Part shown: positions 7,862-16,353 of the stretch, piece by piece | How the letters are laid out: every line of letters begins with the position of its first letter | Numbering within the stretch: position 1 is the stretch's first letter | NCBI RefSeq assembly: GCF_018917965.1 | Contig: NZ_JAHLPP010000001.1 | Span: forward strand, 992,001-1,056,000 | Direction of reading: 5' to 3' | DNA length: 64,000 nucleotides | Source of the DNA: Pseudoflavonifractor sp. MSJ-37 | Lineage (GTDB): Bacteria; Bacillota; Clostridia; Oscillospirales; Oscillospiraceae | Translations under genes and position numbers: made by a program | Notes under the pieces: generated by a model | Databases searched by the model: none | Seen by the model: only the letters and a program-made list of their open reading frames with translations | Told to the model about the DNA's origin: nothing

Positions 7862-8614
7862 TCAGCCGCAGATCGGCAGGCCCGCTTCTCTCAGACCGCT
7901 CAGGGCCGCCCGGTCGCCCACCAGGGTCACCTCGGGATGGAGCTGGAGGATGGAGGCCGGCACTTCCCGGCTCACCGGTCCGCAGAACGCCCGGCAGAGG
8001 ATGTCCGCCTTCTCTGCTCCGCTGGCCGCGATCAGGATACGGTGGGTGTGCATGATGCTCTTGATGCCCATAGTCAACGCCTGCCGGGGCATATCCTCCC
8101 GGCACTCGAAGAAGCGGCTGTTCCTCTGGAGCGTGCTCTCGCTGAGTTGGACTAGATGGCTCTCCAGGCCGAAGTCATCTCCCGGCTCGTTCAGGCCGAT
8201 ATGTCCGTTCACGCCGATGCCAAGGAGTTGGAGATCGATGCCGCCCAGCGCCCGGATCGTGGCATCGTAAGCGGCGCACTCCGCTCTGGGGTCCCGGGCC
8301 AGACCGTCTGGGACATAGGTGTTCTCCGGCCGGATGTCGATATGGTCGAACAGGTTCCGCTGCATGGCACAGCGGCAGCTCTGTTCATGGCGGGGAGAGA
8401 GCCCGTAGTACTCATACAGGTTCAGCGTCCTGATCTCCGCAAAGCTCAGGTCGCCCTTCCGATACCACTCCGCCAGCTGCTGATAGGCGCCTGTCGGTGT
8501 GCTGCCAGTGGCCAGACCAAGAACGCTGTCCGGCTTCGTGATGACCTGGGCCGAGATGATGTTCGCAGTGCGGCGGCTCATAGACTGATAGTCTTCCGTC
8601 ATATAGATCCTCAT
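7862..8614 (-). CDS. nagB: Glucosamine-6-phosphate deaminase family protein with altered active site
   Basis: A 250-residue homologue of NagB, which converts glucosamine-6-phosphate to fructose-6-phosphate and ammonia. It keeps LATGSTPTGAYQQL (phosphate loop), GIGVNGHIGLNEPG with His138 and Glu143, and the C-terminal VTLVGDRAAL. However, the residue matching the catalytic aspartate (Asp72 of E. coli, motif NLDEY) is Tyr67 here, encoded TAT at 8414-8416, in LNLYEYYGL. The normally aromatic residue in the next motif is also changed (HEQSC). The rest is intact with no frameshift, so it may be a divergent or inactive paralogue. Start ATG 8614 follows AGGGAGG. Confidence 0.8.
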   Translation of the reverse strand: MRIYMTEDYQSMSRRTANIISAQVITKPDSVLGLATGSTPTGAYQQLAEWYRKGDLSFAEIRTLNLYEYYGLSPRHEQSCRCAMQRNLFDHIDIRPENTYVPDGLARDPRAECAAYDATIRALGGIDLQLLGIGVNGHIGLNEPGDDFGLESHLVQLSESTLQRNSRFFECREDMPRQALTMGIKSIMHTHRILIAASGAEKADILCRAFCGPVSREVPASILQLHPEVTLVGDRAALSGLREAGLPICG

Positions 8615-8656
8615 CCGTGCATCCTCCCTGTCGTTTCAACTTGTTTGGACAATCAT

Positions 8657-8685
8657 ATCATACTATATTTTTCCTGTATATGCAA
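8657..8685 (-). promoter_or_regulatory. Promoter of nagB
   Basis: Minus-strand TTGCAT (8680-8685) and TATGAT (8657-8662) with a 17-bp spacer. Confidence 0.75.
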
Positions 8686-8822
8686 TCGAAAGCAGGCGTA
8701 TCCATCGGTCTCTACGCTTTACCTATCACTTTTTTCGATAAAGCCGCTCGATATCTTCCCCTTCTTTCCATCTTATATTATAATATCTTTTTGTGTATTT
8801 GAAGAAGAGAGGAAGTTCTGAT

Positions 8823-9377
8823 TTGAGCGACAAGATCGGCGCCGTGATGGGGCGCTTCCAGGGGCTCCACCTGGGACATATGGAGTATCTGCTGGCGGGT
8901 GCGGAGCGCTGTGAGCATCTGTTGGTGGGAGTCACCCATTTCGATCCCTGGGAGCACGCTCCGGACGATCTCCAGGGTCTGGAGCGGATGCGCGGCTCCT
9001 CCAACCCGTTCACCTATTATGAGCGCATGGCCATGCTGCGGGACTCGCTCCTGGAGGCCGGGCTCTCCCGGGACCGTTTCGATGTGGTCCCCTTCCCGAT
9101 CGAGCATCCCGAGCGGATCTGCCAGTTCATCCCGGCGGAGGCCGTCTGCTATGTGACCATCTATGACCAGTGGGGCGAGCACAAGCGGCAGGTCCTGTCC
9201 GAGCAGGGCTTCGACACCCAGATCCTCTGGGTCCGGGACGACAGTCAGCGCATCACCAGTGGCACCGAGGTCCGCCGCCTCATCTCCGAGGGACAGCCCT
9301 GGGAACATCTGGTCCCACCGGCCGCCGCCCGCTATCTGGTCCGGCATCATCTGACCGACCGCCTGCGAAACGTCTGA
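8823..9377 (+). CDS. Nicotinamide-nucleotide adenylyltransferase-like (NadM-type) nucleotidyltransferase
   Basis: A 184-residue nucleotidyltransferase with the HxGH motif (GRFQGLHLGHME, H16-L-G-H19) near the N-terminus and the family ISGTxxR motif near the C-terminus as ITSGTEVRRL. This arrangement is typical of NMN adenylyltransferases of the NadM/NadR type, which make NAD from NMN and ATP; another cytidylyl/adenylyl acceptor cannot be excluded. TTG at 8823 is chosen because GAGAGG lies 10 bases upstream. A TATAAT at 8779-8784 could be its -10 box; no convincing -35 is seen. Ends in a strong terminator. Confidence 0.78.
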   Translation: MSDKIGAVMGRFQGLHLGHMEYLLAGAERCEHLLVGVTHFDPWEHAPDDLQGLERMRGSSNPFTYYERMAMLRDSLLEAGLSRDRFDVVPFPIEHPERICQFIPAEAVCYVTIYDQWGEHKRQVLSEQGFDTQILWVRDDSQRITSGTEVRRLISEGQPWEHLVPPAAARYLVRHHLTDRLRNV

Positions 9378-9391
9378 CTCCTGCGCCGGTG

Positions 9392-9439
9392 CGCCCTCAT
9401 CCAGCCCGAACGATCGGGCGGATGAGGGCGCTTTTCCTT
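9392..9439 (+). terminator. Intrinsic terminator after NadM-like gene
   Basis: A 12-bp stem (9392-9403 with 9421-9432), extended by an inner GCCCG/CGGGC pairing, is followed by a T-rich tract. Confidence 0.85.
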
Positions 9440-9494
9440 TTTTCTTCCGGTTTTCCCCGCAAAATAGACGAGATCCCCTCTTTCCTCCTTCCTC

Positions 9495-9523
9495 TTGACA
9501 AGGCGATCCCGCAGTTTTATAAT
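9495..9523 (+). promoter_or_regulatory. Promoter of the suf operon
   Basis: TTGACA at 9495-9500 and TATAAT at 9518-9523, 17-bp spacer. An A+T-rich stretch just downstream (about 9530-9565, including ATACTAATCCAATAGGAAA) could hold a site for an Fe-S sensing repressor such as an Rrf2/IscR protein. No such gene is in the window, so this is a guess. Confidence 0.85.
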
Positions 9524-9593
9524 ATGGGCGCAATAAACCATACTAATCCAATAGGAAAACTATATCGTCTATCCTACCGGGAAGGTGAATGAA

Positions 9594-10367
9594 ATGTCAG
9601 CATCCCTTTTGAAGACTGAACAGCTCAACGTCAGCGTGGAGGGCAAGCACATCCTCTATGATGTCGATATGACCATCCGCGAGGGCGAGACTCATGTGCT
9701 CATGGGGCCCAACGGCGCGGGCAAATCTACCCTGGGCTACACCCTTATGGGCGGTCCCCGCTACCATGTAGACTCCGGCCGCATCCTGCTGGAGGGCAGG
9801 GACATCACCGAGTCTCCCGCCGACCAGCGGGCCAGGGACGGCCTTTTCCTCTCCTTCCAGGAGCCGCTGGAGGTCCCCGGTCTCTCCCTCCAGGACTTCC
9901 TGCGCAGCGCTCTGGAACAGCGGACCGGCAAGCGGCTGCGCTTCACGGACTTCTATAAAAAGCTCAAGGCCGCCATGGAGGTCCTCCATCTGGACCCCTC
10001 CTACAGCGTGCGGGACCTGAACGTGGGCTTTTCCGGCGGTGAGAAGAAGAAGATCGAGATCCTCCAGCTCCTGCTGTTCCAGCCCAAGCTCGCCATCCTG
10101 GACGAGACCGACTCCGGTCTGGACGTGGATGCGGTGCGTCTGGTCTCTGACGGCGTGCGGGCCTACCAGAAGGATCACAAGGGCGCGCTCCTCATCATCA
10201 CCCATTCCACCCGGATCCTGGAGTCCCTCCATGTAGACCAGACCCACGTGATGGTGGAAGGCCACATGGTGGCCGACGGCGACGGCTCCATGGTGGACGA
10301 GATCAATGAGAACGGCTACGAGTCCTATGTGGAGCGTGCCATCCGAGAGGGAGCGGTCCGGTCATGA
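9594..10367 (+). CDS. sufC: Fe-S cluster assembly ATPase SufC
   Basis: A 257-residue ABC-type ATPase, the motor of the SufBCD scaffold that builds iron-sulfur clusters in the cytoplasm. Walker A is GPNGAGKS (38-45), the signature is FSGGEKKK and Walker B is LAILDETDSGLD. It has no membrane segments, as expected for SufC. ATG 9594 has AAGGTG 6 bases upstream; a GTG at 9585 overlaps that site. First gene of sufC-B-D-S-U; its stop overlaps the sufB start (ATGA). Confidence 0.96.
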   Translation: MSASLLKTEQLNVSVEGKHILYDVDMTIREGETHVLMGPNGAGKSTLGYTLMGGPRYHVDSGRILLEGRDITESPADQRARDGLFLSFQEPLEVPGLSLQDFLRSALEQRTGKRLRFTDFYKKLKAAMEVLHLDPSYSVRDLNVGFSGGEKKKIEILQLLLFQPKLAILDETDSGLDVDAVRLVSDGVRAYQKDHKGALLIITHSTRILESLHVDQTHVMVEGHMVADGDGSMVDEINENGYESYVERAIREGAVRS

Positions 10368-11770
10368 GAGAGAAGAGCCAGGTCGAAGAGGTCGGCCGCA
10401 GCCTATATGACTTCCGCAAGGAGGAGAAGGACGCCTACCGGGTCGGCGCGGGCCTGACCCCCGCCATCGTGGAGCAGATCTCCAGGGAGAAGAAAGACCC
10501 TCCGTGGATGACTCTCTTCCGCCTCCAGTCCCTCCAGATCTATGATTCCATGTCCATGCCCGACTGGGGCCCCTCCATCGAGGGGCTGGATATGGACCAT
10601 ATCGTGACCTATGTGCGCCCTAACACCAAGATGAGCGCCAAGTGGTCCGAGGTCCCTGAGGACATCAAGGACACCTTCGAGCGTCTGGGCATCCCTCAGG
10701 CCGAACGGAAGTCTCTGGCCGGCGTGGGCGCACAGTACGACTCTGAGCTGGTCTACCACAACCTCCAGGAGGAGGTGGCCGCTCAGGGCGTCATCTACAC
10801 CGACCTGGAGAGCGCTATGCACGGGCCTTATGCCAAGATGATCCAGAGCCATTTCATGAAGCTGGTCCCCCCCTCTGACCACAAGTTCGCCGCTCTCCAC
10901 GGAGCTGTATGGTCCGGCGGATCCTTCGTATATGTGCCGCCCCATGTGTCCGTCACGATCCCTCTCCAGTCCTATTTCCGGCTGAACGCCCCTGGCGCCG
11001 GTCAGTTCGAGCACACTCTCATCATCGTGGATGAGGGGGCCGACCTGCACTTCATCGAGGGCTGCTCCGCCCCCAAGTACAATGTGGCCAACCTCCATGC
11101 GGGATGTGTGGAGCTCTTCGTGGGCAAGAACGCCCATCTGCGCTACTCCACCATCGAGAACTGGTCCAAGAACATGTACAACCTGAACACCAAGCGTGCT
11201 CTGGTGGAGGAGGGCGGCACCATGGAGTGGGTGTCCGGCTCCTTCGGCTCCCATGTGTCCTACCTCTACCCTATGACCATCCTGAAGGGACGGAAGGCCC
11301 GGATGGAGTTCACCGGCATCACCTTTGCCGGCAAGGGCCAGGATCTGGACACCGGCGCCAAGGTGGTCCACAGCGCCCCAGAGACCTCTTCTTATATCAA
11401 TACCAAGTCCATCTCCAAGGACGGCGGCGCCAGCACCTTCCGCAGCTCTCTGGTGATCCAGGAGGGCGCGGAGCACAGCAAGGCGGCGGTCTCCTGCCAG
11501 TCTCTGATGCTGGACGATATCTCCCGCTCCGACACGATCCCCGCCATGGATATCCGCACCGGCGACGCCGATGTGGGCCATGAGGCCCGGATCGGCCGGA
11601 TCAGCGACGATGCGGTCTTTTATCTCATGTCCCGCGGCATCAGCGAAGAGGATGCCCGGGCCATGATCGTCAGCGGCTTCGCGGACAACGTGTCCAAGGA
11701 GCTCCCGCTGGAGTACGCGGTGGAGATGAACAATCTCATCCGCCTGGAGATGAAGGGCAGCATCGGCTGA
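10364..11770 (+). CDS. sufB: Fe-S cluster scaffold protein SufB
   Basis: A 468-residue SufB, the β-helix scaffold that with SufC and SufD assembles Fe-S clusters. The conserved region around VEGCSAPKYNVANLHAGCVE and the C-terminal DVGHEARIGRISDDAVFYLMSRG are family hallmarks. The 4-base overlap with sufC indicates coupled translation. In Bacillus the sufB gene is last in the operon; here it is second, the arrangement common in Clostridia. Confidence 0.96.
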   Translation: MREKSQVEEVGRSLYDFRKEEKDAYRVGAGLTPAIVEQISREKKDPPWMTLFRLQSLQIYDSMSMPDWGPSIEGLDMDHIVTYVRPNTKMSAKWSEVPEDIKDTFERLGIPQAERKSLAGVGAQYDSELVYHNLQEEVAAQGVIYTDLESAMHGPYAKMIQSHFMKLVPPSDHKFAALHGAVWSGGSFVYVPPHVSVTIPLQSYFRLNAPGAGQFEHTLIIVDEGADLHFIEGCSAPKYNVANLHAGCVELFVGKNAHLRYSTIENWSKNMYNLNTKRALVEEGGTMEWVSGSFGSHVSYLYPMTILKGRKARMEFTGITFAGKGQDLDTGAKVVHSAPETSSYINTKSISKDGGASTFRSSLVIQEGAEHSKAAVSCQSLMLDDISRSDTIPAMDIRTGDADVGHEARIGRISDDAVFYLMSRGISEEDARAMIVSGFADNVSKELPLEYAVEMNNLIRLEMKGSIG

Positions 11771-11799
11771 CGGCCGAGCGGGAAAGAGGTGTTTTCAAG

Positions 11800-12894
11800 A
11801 TGACGAACAATAGTTTCCAGATCGACCGGCTCCCGGTCCGCACCTGGAACCAGTTGAAGATGAACGAGACCCGTCTGGACCTGACGGCCCCCACAGCCAG
11901 CTGCGGCCCTGAGGCGGTCTCCCTCCCCGCCGGCCTCTCCTGGAAGAGCGGCGGGATCATGGATCCGGTCTGGAGCCAGATCCCCACCGGCGGCGGCCCT
12001 GACGTGGACCGCTGGCTGGGTGAAGGCGTCTCCGCCGCTCTGCTGGAGACCGATGGCAGCGGGAGCCAGTCCCCCGCCGCGATCCGCTGCTCTTATGGCA
12101 GTCGAGCCGATGGGGCCGACCGGATCTGCCTCCATGCCGGGAAGGGCGCCATCCTCCCGGCGATCCTTCTGCTCCAGAGCGATGCTGACGCCTCTGGCAC
12201 GGCAGCGGTGCAGATCCGCATCCGGGCTGAGGAGGGCGCTCAGGTCCGTCTCTATGTGGCGGAGCTCCTGGGAGCGGATGTAGCCTGCGTCTGCGACATC
12301 GGCGGGACCTGCGCGGACAACGCCCGGATCGAGCTGGTGAAGCTGGAGCTGGGCTCCGGCCATCTCTATGCCGGCGTGCAGACCGAGCTGGACGGCGACG
12401 GCAGCTCCTTCCAGGCCGACATCGGCTGTCGGGTCAAGGGCGGCCATACGCTGGACATGAACTATGTGGCCCGCCATCATGGCAAAAAGACCAGGAGCCA
12501 GATGAACGTAGCCAGCATCCTGGAGGAGGGCTCCTCCAAGCTCTTCCGGGGGACCATCGACTTCCCCAAAGGCTGTCAGGGAGCCAAGGGCATGGAGCAG
12601 GAGAACGTGCTCCTGCTGGGCAGACATCAGCGGAACCAGACCATCCCCCTGATCCTCTGTCAGGAGGAGGATGTGGAGGGCGATCACGGTGCCTCCATCG
12701 GCCGTCTGGACGATCAGGTCCTCTTCTATCTGGCCTCCCGGGGCATCTCCAGGCAGGCGGCAGAGAACATGATCGCCCGGGCCCGTCTGGATGCTGTATG
12801 CGCCCTCATCCCCTCGGAGGAGGTCCGGGATCGGATCCGGCGCTTCCTCGACCCTGATATCGACACGGAGGTGGACGGTCATGAAGGACTTTAA
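11800..12894 (+). CDS. sufD: Fe-S cluster assembly protein SufD
   Basis: A 364-residue SufD, partner of SufB in the SufBC2D complex. The C-terminus shares the SufB/SufD pattern (EGDHGASIGRLDDQVLFYLASRGISRQAAENMIARA), while the N-terminal half is much more diverged, as usual. ATG 11800 follows AAAGAGGTG. Its end overlaps the start of sufS by 14 bases. Confidence 0.93.
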   Translation: MTNNSFQIDRLPVRTWNQLKMNETRLDLTAPTASCGPEAVSLPAGLSWKSGGIMDPVWSQIPTGGGPDVDRWLGEGVSAALLETDGSGSQSPAAIRCSYGSRADGADRICLHAGKGAILPAILLLQSDADASGTAAVQIRIRAEEGAQVRLYVAELLGADVACVCDIGGTCADNARIELVKLELGSGHLYAGVQTELDGDGSSFQADIGCRVKGGHTLDMNYVARHHGKKTRSQMNVASILEEGSSKLFRGTIDFPKGCQGAKGMEQENVLLLGRHQRNQTIPLILCQEEDVEGDHGASIGRLDDQVLFYLASRGISRQAAENMIARARLDAVCALIPSEEVRDRIRRFLDPDIDTEVDGHEGL

Positions 12895-14092
12895 GGCCGA
12901 TTTCCCCCTGCTCAACGAGCGGGACATCGCCTATCTGGACAACGCCGCCACCGCTCAGCGCCCTGTCCCGGTGCTGGAGGCAGAGCGGAAATTCTATGAG
13001 CGCTTCAACGCCAATCCCCTGCGGGGGCTCTATGCGCTGGGCGTGGAGGCCACAGAGGAATATGAGAAGGCCCGGGAGCGGGTCCGTCAGTTTCTCCATG
13101 CCGGGAGCACTCAGGAGATCATTTTCACCCGCAACACCACTGAGAGCATCAATCTGGTGGCATACAGCTACGGTCTGGAGCGGCTGAAGCCCGGCGACGA
13201 GATCCTGGTCTCCATCGCCGAACACCACAGCGACCTCCTGCCCTGGCAGATGGTGGCCCGCAGGACCGGCGCCACGCTTCGGTTCCTGGAGTGCGATCCG
13301 GACGGCACCTTCCCGCTGGAGCGGATCCAGGCTATGGTCGGCCCCAATACCAAGCTGGCCGCCATGGGCCAGGTCTCCAACGTACTGGGCCGCACCGCTC
13401 CGGTGGAGGAGCTGATCCGTCTGGTCCACCAGAACGGCGGCGTGGTGCTGGTGGACGCCGCCCAGAGCGCCCCCCATATGCCGGTGGACGTGGCCGCGCT
13501 GGATGTGGACTTCCTGGCCTTTTCCGGCCATAAGCTCATGGCCCCCATGGGCATCGGCGTGCTGTACGGCAAAAAGGCCCTTCTGGACGCGATGCCCCCC
13601 TTCCTCACCGGCGGCGAGATGATCGAGTCCGTCACCCGGGAGGGCGCGGTCTACGCGGAGCTCCCCCACAAATTCGAGGCCGGCACCGTCAACGGCGGCG
13701 GTGCGGTGGCTCTGGCCGCCGCCATCGACTATCTGGAGCAGGTGGGCTGGCAGGAGGTCATGGGTCGGGAGGAAGCCCTCACCAAGCTGGCCTTCGACGG
13801 TCTGTCCCAGATCCTCGGAGTCCATATCCTGGGCAGTCAGGATCCCGCGGAGCACTGCGGCATCCTGAGCTTCACCGTAGACGGGGTCCATCCCCACGAC
13901 ATCGCCGCGATCCTGGACGACGCCCATGTGGCCATCCGGGCGGGCCACCACTGCGCCCAGCCTCTCCTGGCCCATCTGGGCGTCCGGTCCTCAGCCAGAG
14001 CCAGCATCGCCTTCTACAACACCGAGGAGGACGTGGCCCGGCTCGTCGATACCATGAAAACAGTAAGGAGGCGGATGGGCCTTGGCCTTTGA
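12881..14092 (+). CDS. sufS: Cysteine desulfurase SufS (group II)
   Basis: A 403-residue PLP enzyme taking sulfur from cysteine for Fe-S assembly. The PLP lysine is in AFSGHKLMAPMG and the persulfide cysteine in RAGHHCAQPLL, the group II pattern that needs a SufU or SufE partner. ATG 12881 lies inside the end of sufD and follows GGAGGTGG. It feeds sulfur to SufU, encoded next with an 11-base overlap. Confidence 0.95.
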   Translation: MKDFKADFPLLNERDIAYLDNAATAQRPVPVLEAERKFYERFNANPLRGLYALGVEATEEYEKARERVRQFLHAGSTQEIIFTRNTTESINLVAYSYGLERLKPGDEILVSIAEHHSDLLPWQMVARRTGATLRFLECDPDGTFPLERIQAMVGPNTKLAAMGQVSNVLGRTAPVEELIRLVHQNGGVVLVDAAQSAPHMPVDVAALDVDFLAFSGHKLMAPMGIGVLYGKKALLDAMPPFLTGGEMIESVTREGAVYAELPHKFEAGTVNGGGAVALAAAIDYLEQVGWQEVMGREEALTKLAFDGLSQILGVHILGSQDPAEHCGILSFTVDGVHPHDIAAILDDAHVAIRAGHHCAQPLLAHLGVRSSARASIAFYNTEEDVARLVDTMKTVRRRMGLGL

Positions 14093-14525
14093 CGCGTTTT
14101 ACAATGAGGTCCTGACGGACCATAACCTCCACCCGCTCCACAAGGAGCGGGTGGAGGATGCTGATCTGGTGCTGGAGGGCGTGAACCCATCCTGTGGAGA
14201 CGACATCGTCCTGGAACTCAAGGTAGAGGACGGCACGATCGTGGATGGCTCCTTCGAGGGCGACGGCTGTGCCATCTCTCAGGCCTCCGCCGACATCATG
14301 CTGGATCTGGTGGTGGGCCGGACCAAGGAAGAGGCCCTCCATCTGGCCGAGCTCTTCCACAAGATGATCCACAGCCAGTGCAGTCCCGAGGAACTGGAGG
14401 AGTTGGGCGAGGCCGGTGCCCTCAAAGACATCTCCCATATGCCCGCCCGGGTGAAATGCGCTCTGCTGGGCTGGGGCACCATGAAGGATATGCTCTCTGA
14501 CTCTGACAAAGACAAGACGGAATAA
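14082..14525 (+). CDS. sufU: SufU sulfur-transfer protein
   Basis: A 147-residue zinc-containing SufU, which accepts sulfur from SufS. The three zinc cysteines and the aspartate are present: NPSCGDD, GDGCAISQASAD and ARVKCALLGW. The insertion between the second and third cysteines that marks SufU rather than IscU is present. Starts at TTG 14082 with AAGGAGG 9 bases upstream, overlapping sufS. Last gene of the suf operon, followed by a terminator. Confidence 0.94.
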   Translation: MAFDAFYNEVLTDHNLHPLHKERVEDADLVLEGVNPSCGDDIVLELKVEDGTIVDGSFEGDGCAISQASADIMLDLVVGRTKEEALHLAELFHKMIHSQCSPEELEELGEAGALKDISHMPARVKCALLGWGTMKDMLSDSDKDKTE

Positions 14526-14541
14526 CGCCGTCCTATCGTTC

Positions 14542-14578
14542 AAGAGGCGGTGCCAAAGGATGGGCACCGCCTCTTTTT
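14542..14578 (+). terminator. Terminator of the suf operon
   Basis: A 13-bp perfect stem (AAGAGGCGGTGCC at 14542-14554 with 14563-14575) ends in a run of Ts. Confidence 0.92.
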
Positions 14579-14642
14579 ATCTGGTCCCGGATATGGTATG
14601 ATATCTGTTGACCCACATCTCATGTTTTAGGAGGAACGCATC

Positions 14643-15203
14643 ATGATCCCCACCCCAGAAGAAGCACTCTCTCTGCTGGAGGAGTATAACAAAGGAGAGT
14701 TCCATCTCAAGCACGGCCGGATCGTCGGCGACGTGCTCCGCTGGTATGCCCAGGAGCTCGGCTACGGCGACGAGGCCGACTTTTGGCAGGTCGTGGGCAT
14801 CCTCCACGACCTGGATTTCGAGCAGTGGCCCGAGGAGCACTGCGTCAAGGAGCAGGAGCTCCTGCGGGCGCGGGGCGTGGACGAGCGTCTGATCCACGCC
14901 GTGGCCAGCCACGGCTATGCCCTCACGGTAGACATCGCCCCGGAGCATCCGATGGAGAAGGTGCTCTATGCCGCTGATGAGCTCACCGGTCTGATCGGCG
15001 CGGTGGCTATCATGCGTCCCTCCAAGAGCGTCAGCGACCTGGAGGTCAAGTCCGTGAAAAAGAAGTACAAGGACAAGAAGTTCGCCGCCGGATGCTCCCG
15101 GCAGGTCATCGAGCGGGGCGCCGATATGCTGGGCTGGACGCTGGAGGAGCTGATCGACCGCACCATCCAGGCCATGCGGACCAGCGACGCCGTGGACGGA
15201 TGA
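14643..15203 (+). CDS. HD-domain hydrolase
   Basis: A 186-residue HD-superfamily protein. Metal ligands can be seen at His24, His55-Asp56 (GILHDLDFE) and Asp in YAADELTG. Related proteins are annotated as hydrolases or phosphohydrolases, usually with unknown substrate. The ATG start has TAGGAGG upstream. Its stop overlaps the following iscS start (ATGA), so it is co-transcribed with iscS and mnmA, but a role in thiolation is not known. Confidence 0.8.
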   Translation: MIPTPEEALSLLEEYNKGEFHLKHGRIVGDVLRWYAQELGYGDEADFWQVVGILHDLDFEQWPEEHCVKEQELLRARGVDERLIHAVASHGYALTVDIAPEHPMEKVLYAADELTGLIGAVAIMRPSKSVSDLEVKSVKKKYKDKKFAAGCSRQVIERGADMLGWTLEELIDRTIQAMRTSDAVDG

Positions 15204-16333
15204 TCTATCTGGACAACGCCGCCTCCACAGCCCTCTCCCCCGCCGCGCTGGAGGCGATGCTCCCCTGGATGACGGAGCAGTACGGGAACCCCTCCAGCCT
15301 CCACCGGGCGGGCCAGCGGGCGGCTCAGGCCGTCTCCGAGGCCCGGGCCCAGACTGCCAAGATCCTCCATGCCCGCCGGGGCATGGTGTGCTTCACCTCC
15401 GGCGGCACCGAGGCCGACGCACTGGCCCTGTCCACCGCCGCGGCCTGGGGAGAACGGCATGGGAAGCGGCACATCGTCTCCGCCGCCTTCGAACACCATG
15501 CCGTCCTCCGGGGACTGGAGCACCTGGCGGAAAAAGGCTTTTCCGTGACGTTCCTCTCTCCCGGCCCCTCCGGCCGGATCCGGGCAGAACAGGTGGCAGA
15601 CGCCATCCGGGACGATACCGGTCTGGTGAGCCTCATGGCCGCCAACAACGAGACTGGGATCCTCCAGCCAGCCGCTGAGGTGGGCGCTCTCTGCCGGGAA
15701 CGGGGCATCCTCTTCCACACCGACGCGGTACAGGCCGTAGGCCATATCCCCGTGGACGCAGAGGCTCTGGGAGCCGATCTGCTCTCCCTGTCTGCCCATA
15801 AATTCCACGGCCCCAAAGGCGTTGGTGCCCTCCTCTGCCGAGAGGATCTGCCTGTGGTCCCCCTGCTCCCGGGCGGCGGGCAGGAGCGGGGCCGCCGGTC
15901 CGGCACGGAGAACGTGCCCGGGATCGTGGGGCTCGCCGCGGCCCTCCTCCAGGCCGACACCTCGATGGAGGCGGACATGGCCCGGACAGCCGCCCTCCGG
16001 GACCGGTTGGCGGAGGCCGTCTCCCGGATCCCCGGGGTCCATCTCACCGGGATGGATCAGCCCCGGCTCCCGGGGATCCTGCATCTCTGCGTGGAGGGCG
16101 TCCGGCGGGACACCCTCCTGCTCCTGCTGGACCAGGCCGGGATCTGCGCCTCTGCCGGGTCGGCCTGCTCCGCCGGGGCTCTGGAGCCCAGCCATGTCCT
16201 GCGGAGCATGGATGTCCCGGAGCCCCTGTCCATGGGGGCCCTCCGATCCTCTCTGTCCCCCGCCAACACAGAGGCGGAGATCGACACCACTGCCGAGATC
16301 CTTTCCGATCTCATCCACAGACTGAAGAACTGA
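15200..16333 (+). CDS. iscS: Cysteine desulfurase, IscS/NifS type
   Basis: A 377-residue group I cysteine desulfurase. PLP lysine in SAHKFHGPKGVG, active cysteine in GSACSAGALEPSHVL on the flexible loop. It begins with MIYLDNAASTALSP, with no N-terminal extension. It lies 20 bases before mnmA, matching the YrvO-MnmA pair of Bacillus in which the desulfurase is dedicated to tRNA 2-thiouridine synthesis. Coupled to the HD gene by a 4-base overlap. Confidence 0.93.
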   Translation: MIYLDNAASTALSPAALEAMLPWMTEQYGNPSSLHRAGQRAAQAVSEARAQTAKILHARRGMVCFTSGGTEADALALSTAAAWGERHGKRHIVSAAFEHHAVLRGLEHLAEKGFSVTFLSPGPSGRIRAEQVADAIRDDTGLVSLMAANNETGILQPAAEVGALCRERGILFHTDAVQAVGHIPVDAEALGADLLSLSAHKFHGPKGVGALLCREDLPVVPLLPGGGQERGRRSGTENVPGIVGLAAALLQADTSMEADMARTAALRDRLAEAVSRIPGVHLTGMDQPRLPGILHLCVEGVRRDTLLLLLDQAGICASAGSACSAGALEPSHVLRSMDVPEPLSMGALRSSLSPANTEAEIDTTAEILSDLIHRLKN

Positions 16334-16353
16334 CGAAGGAGGGATCCGTCCCT

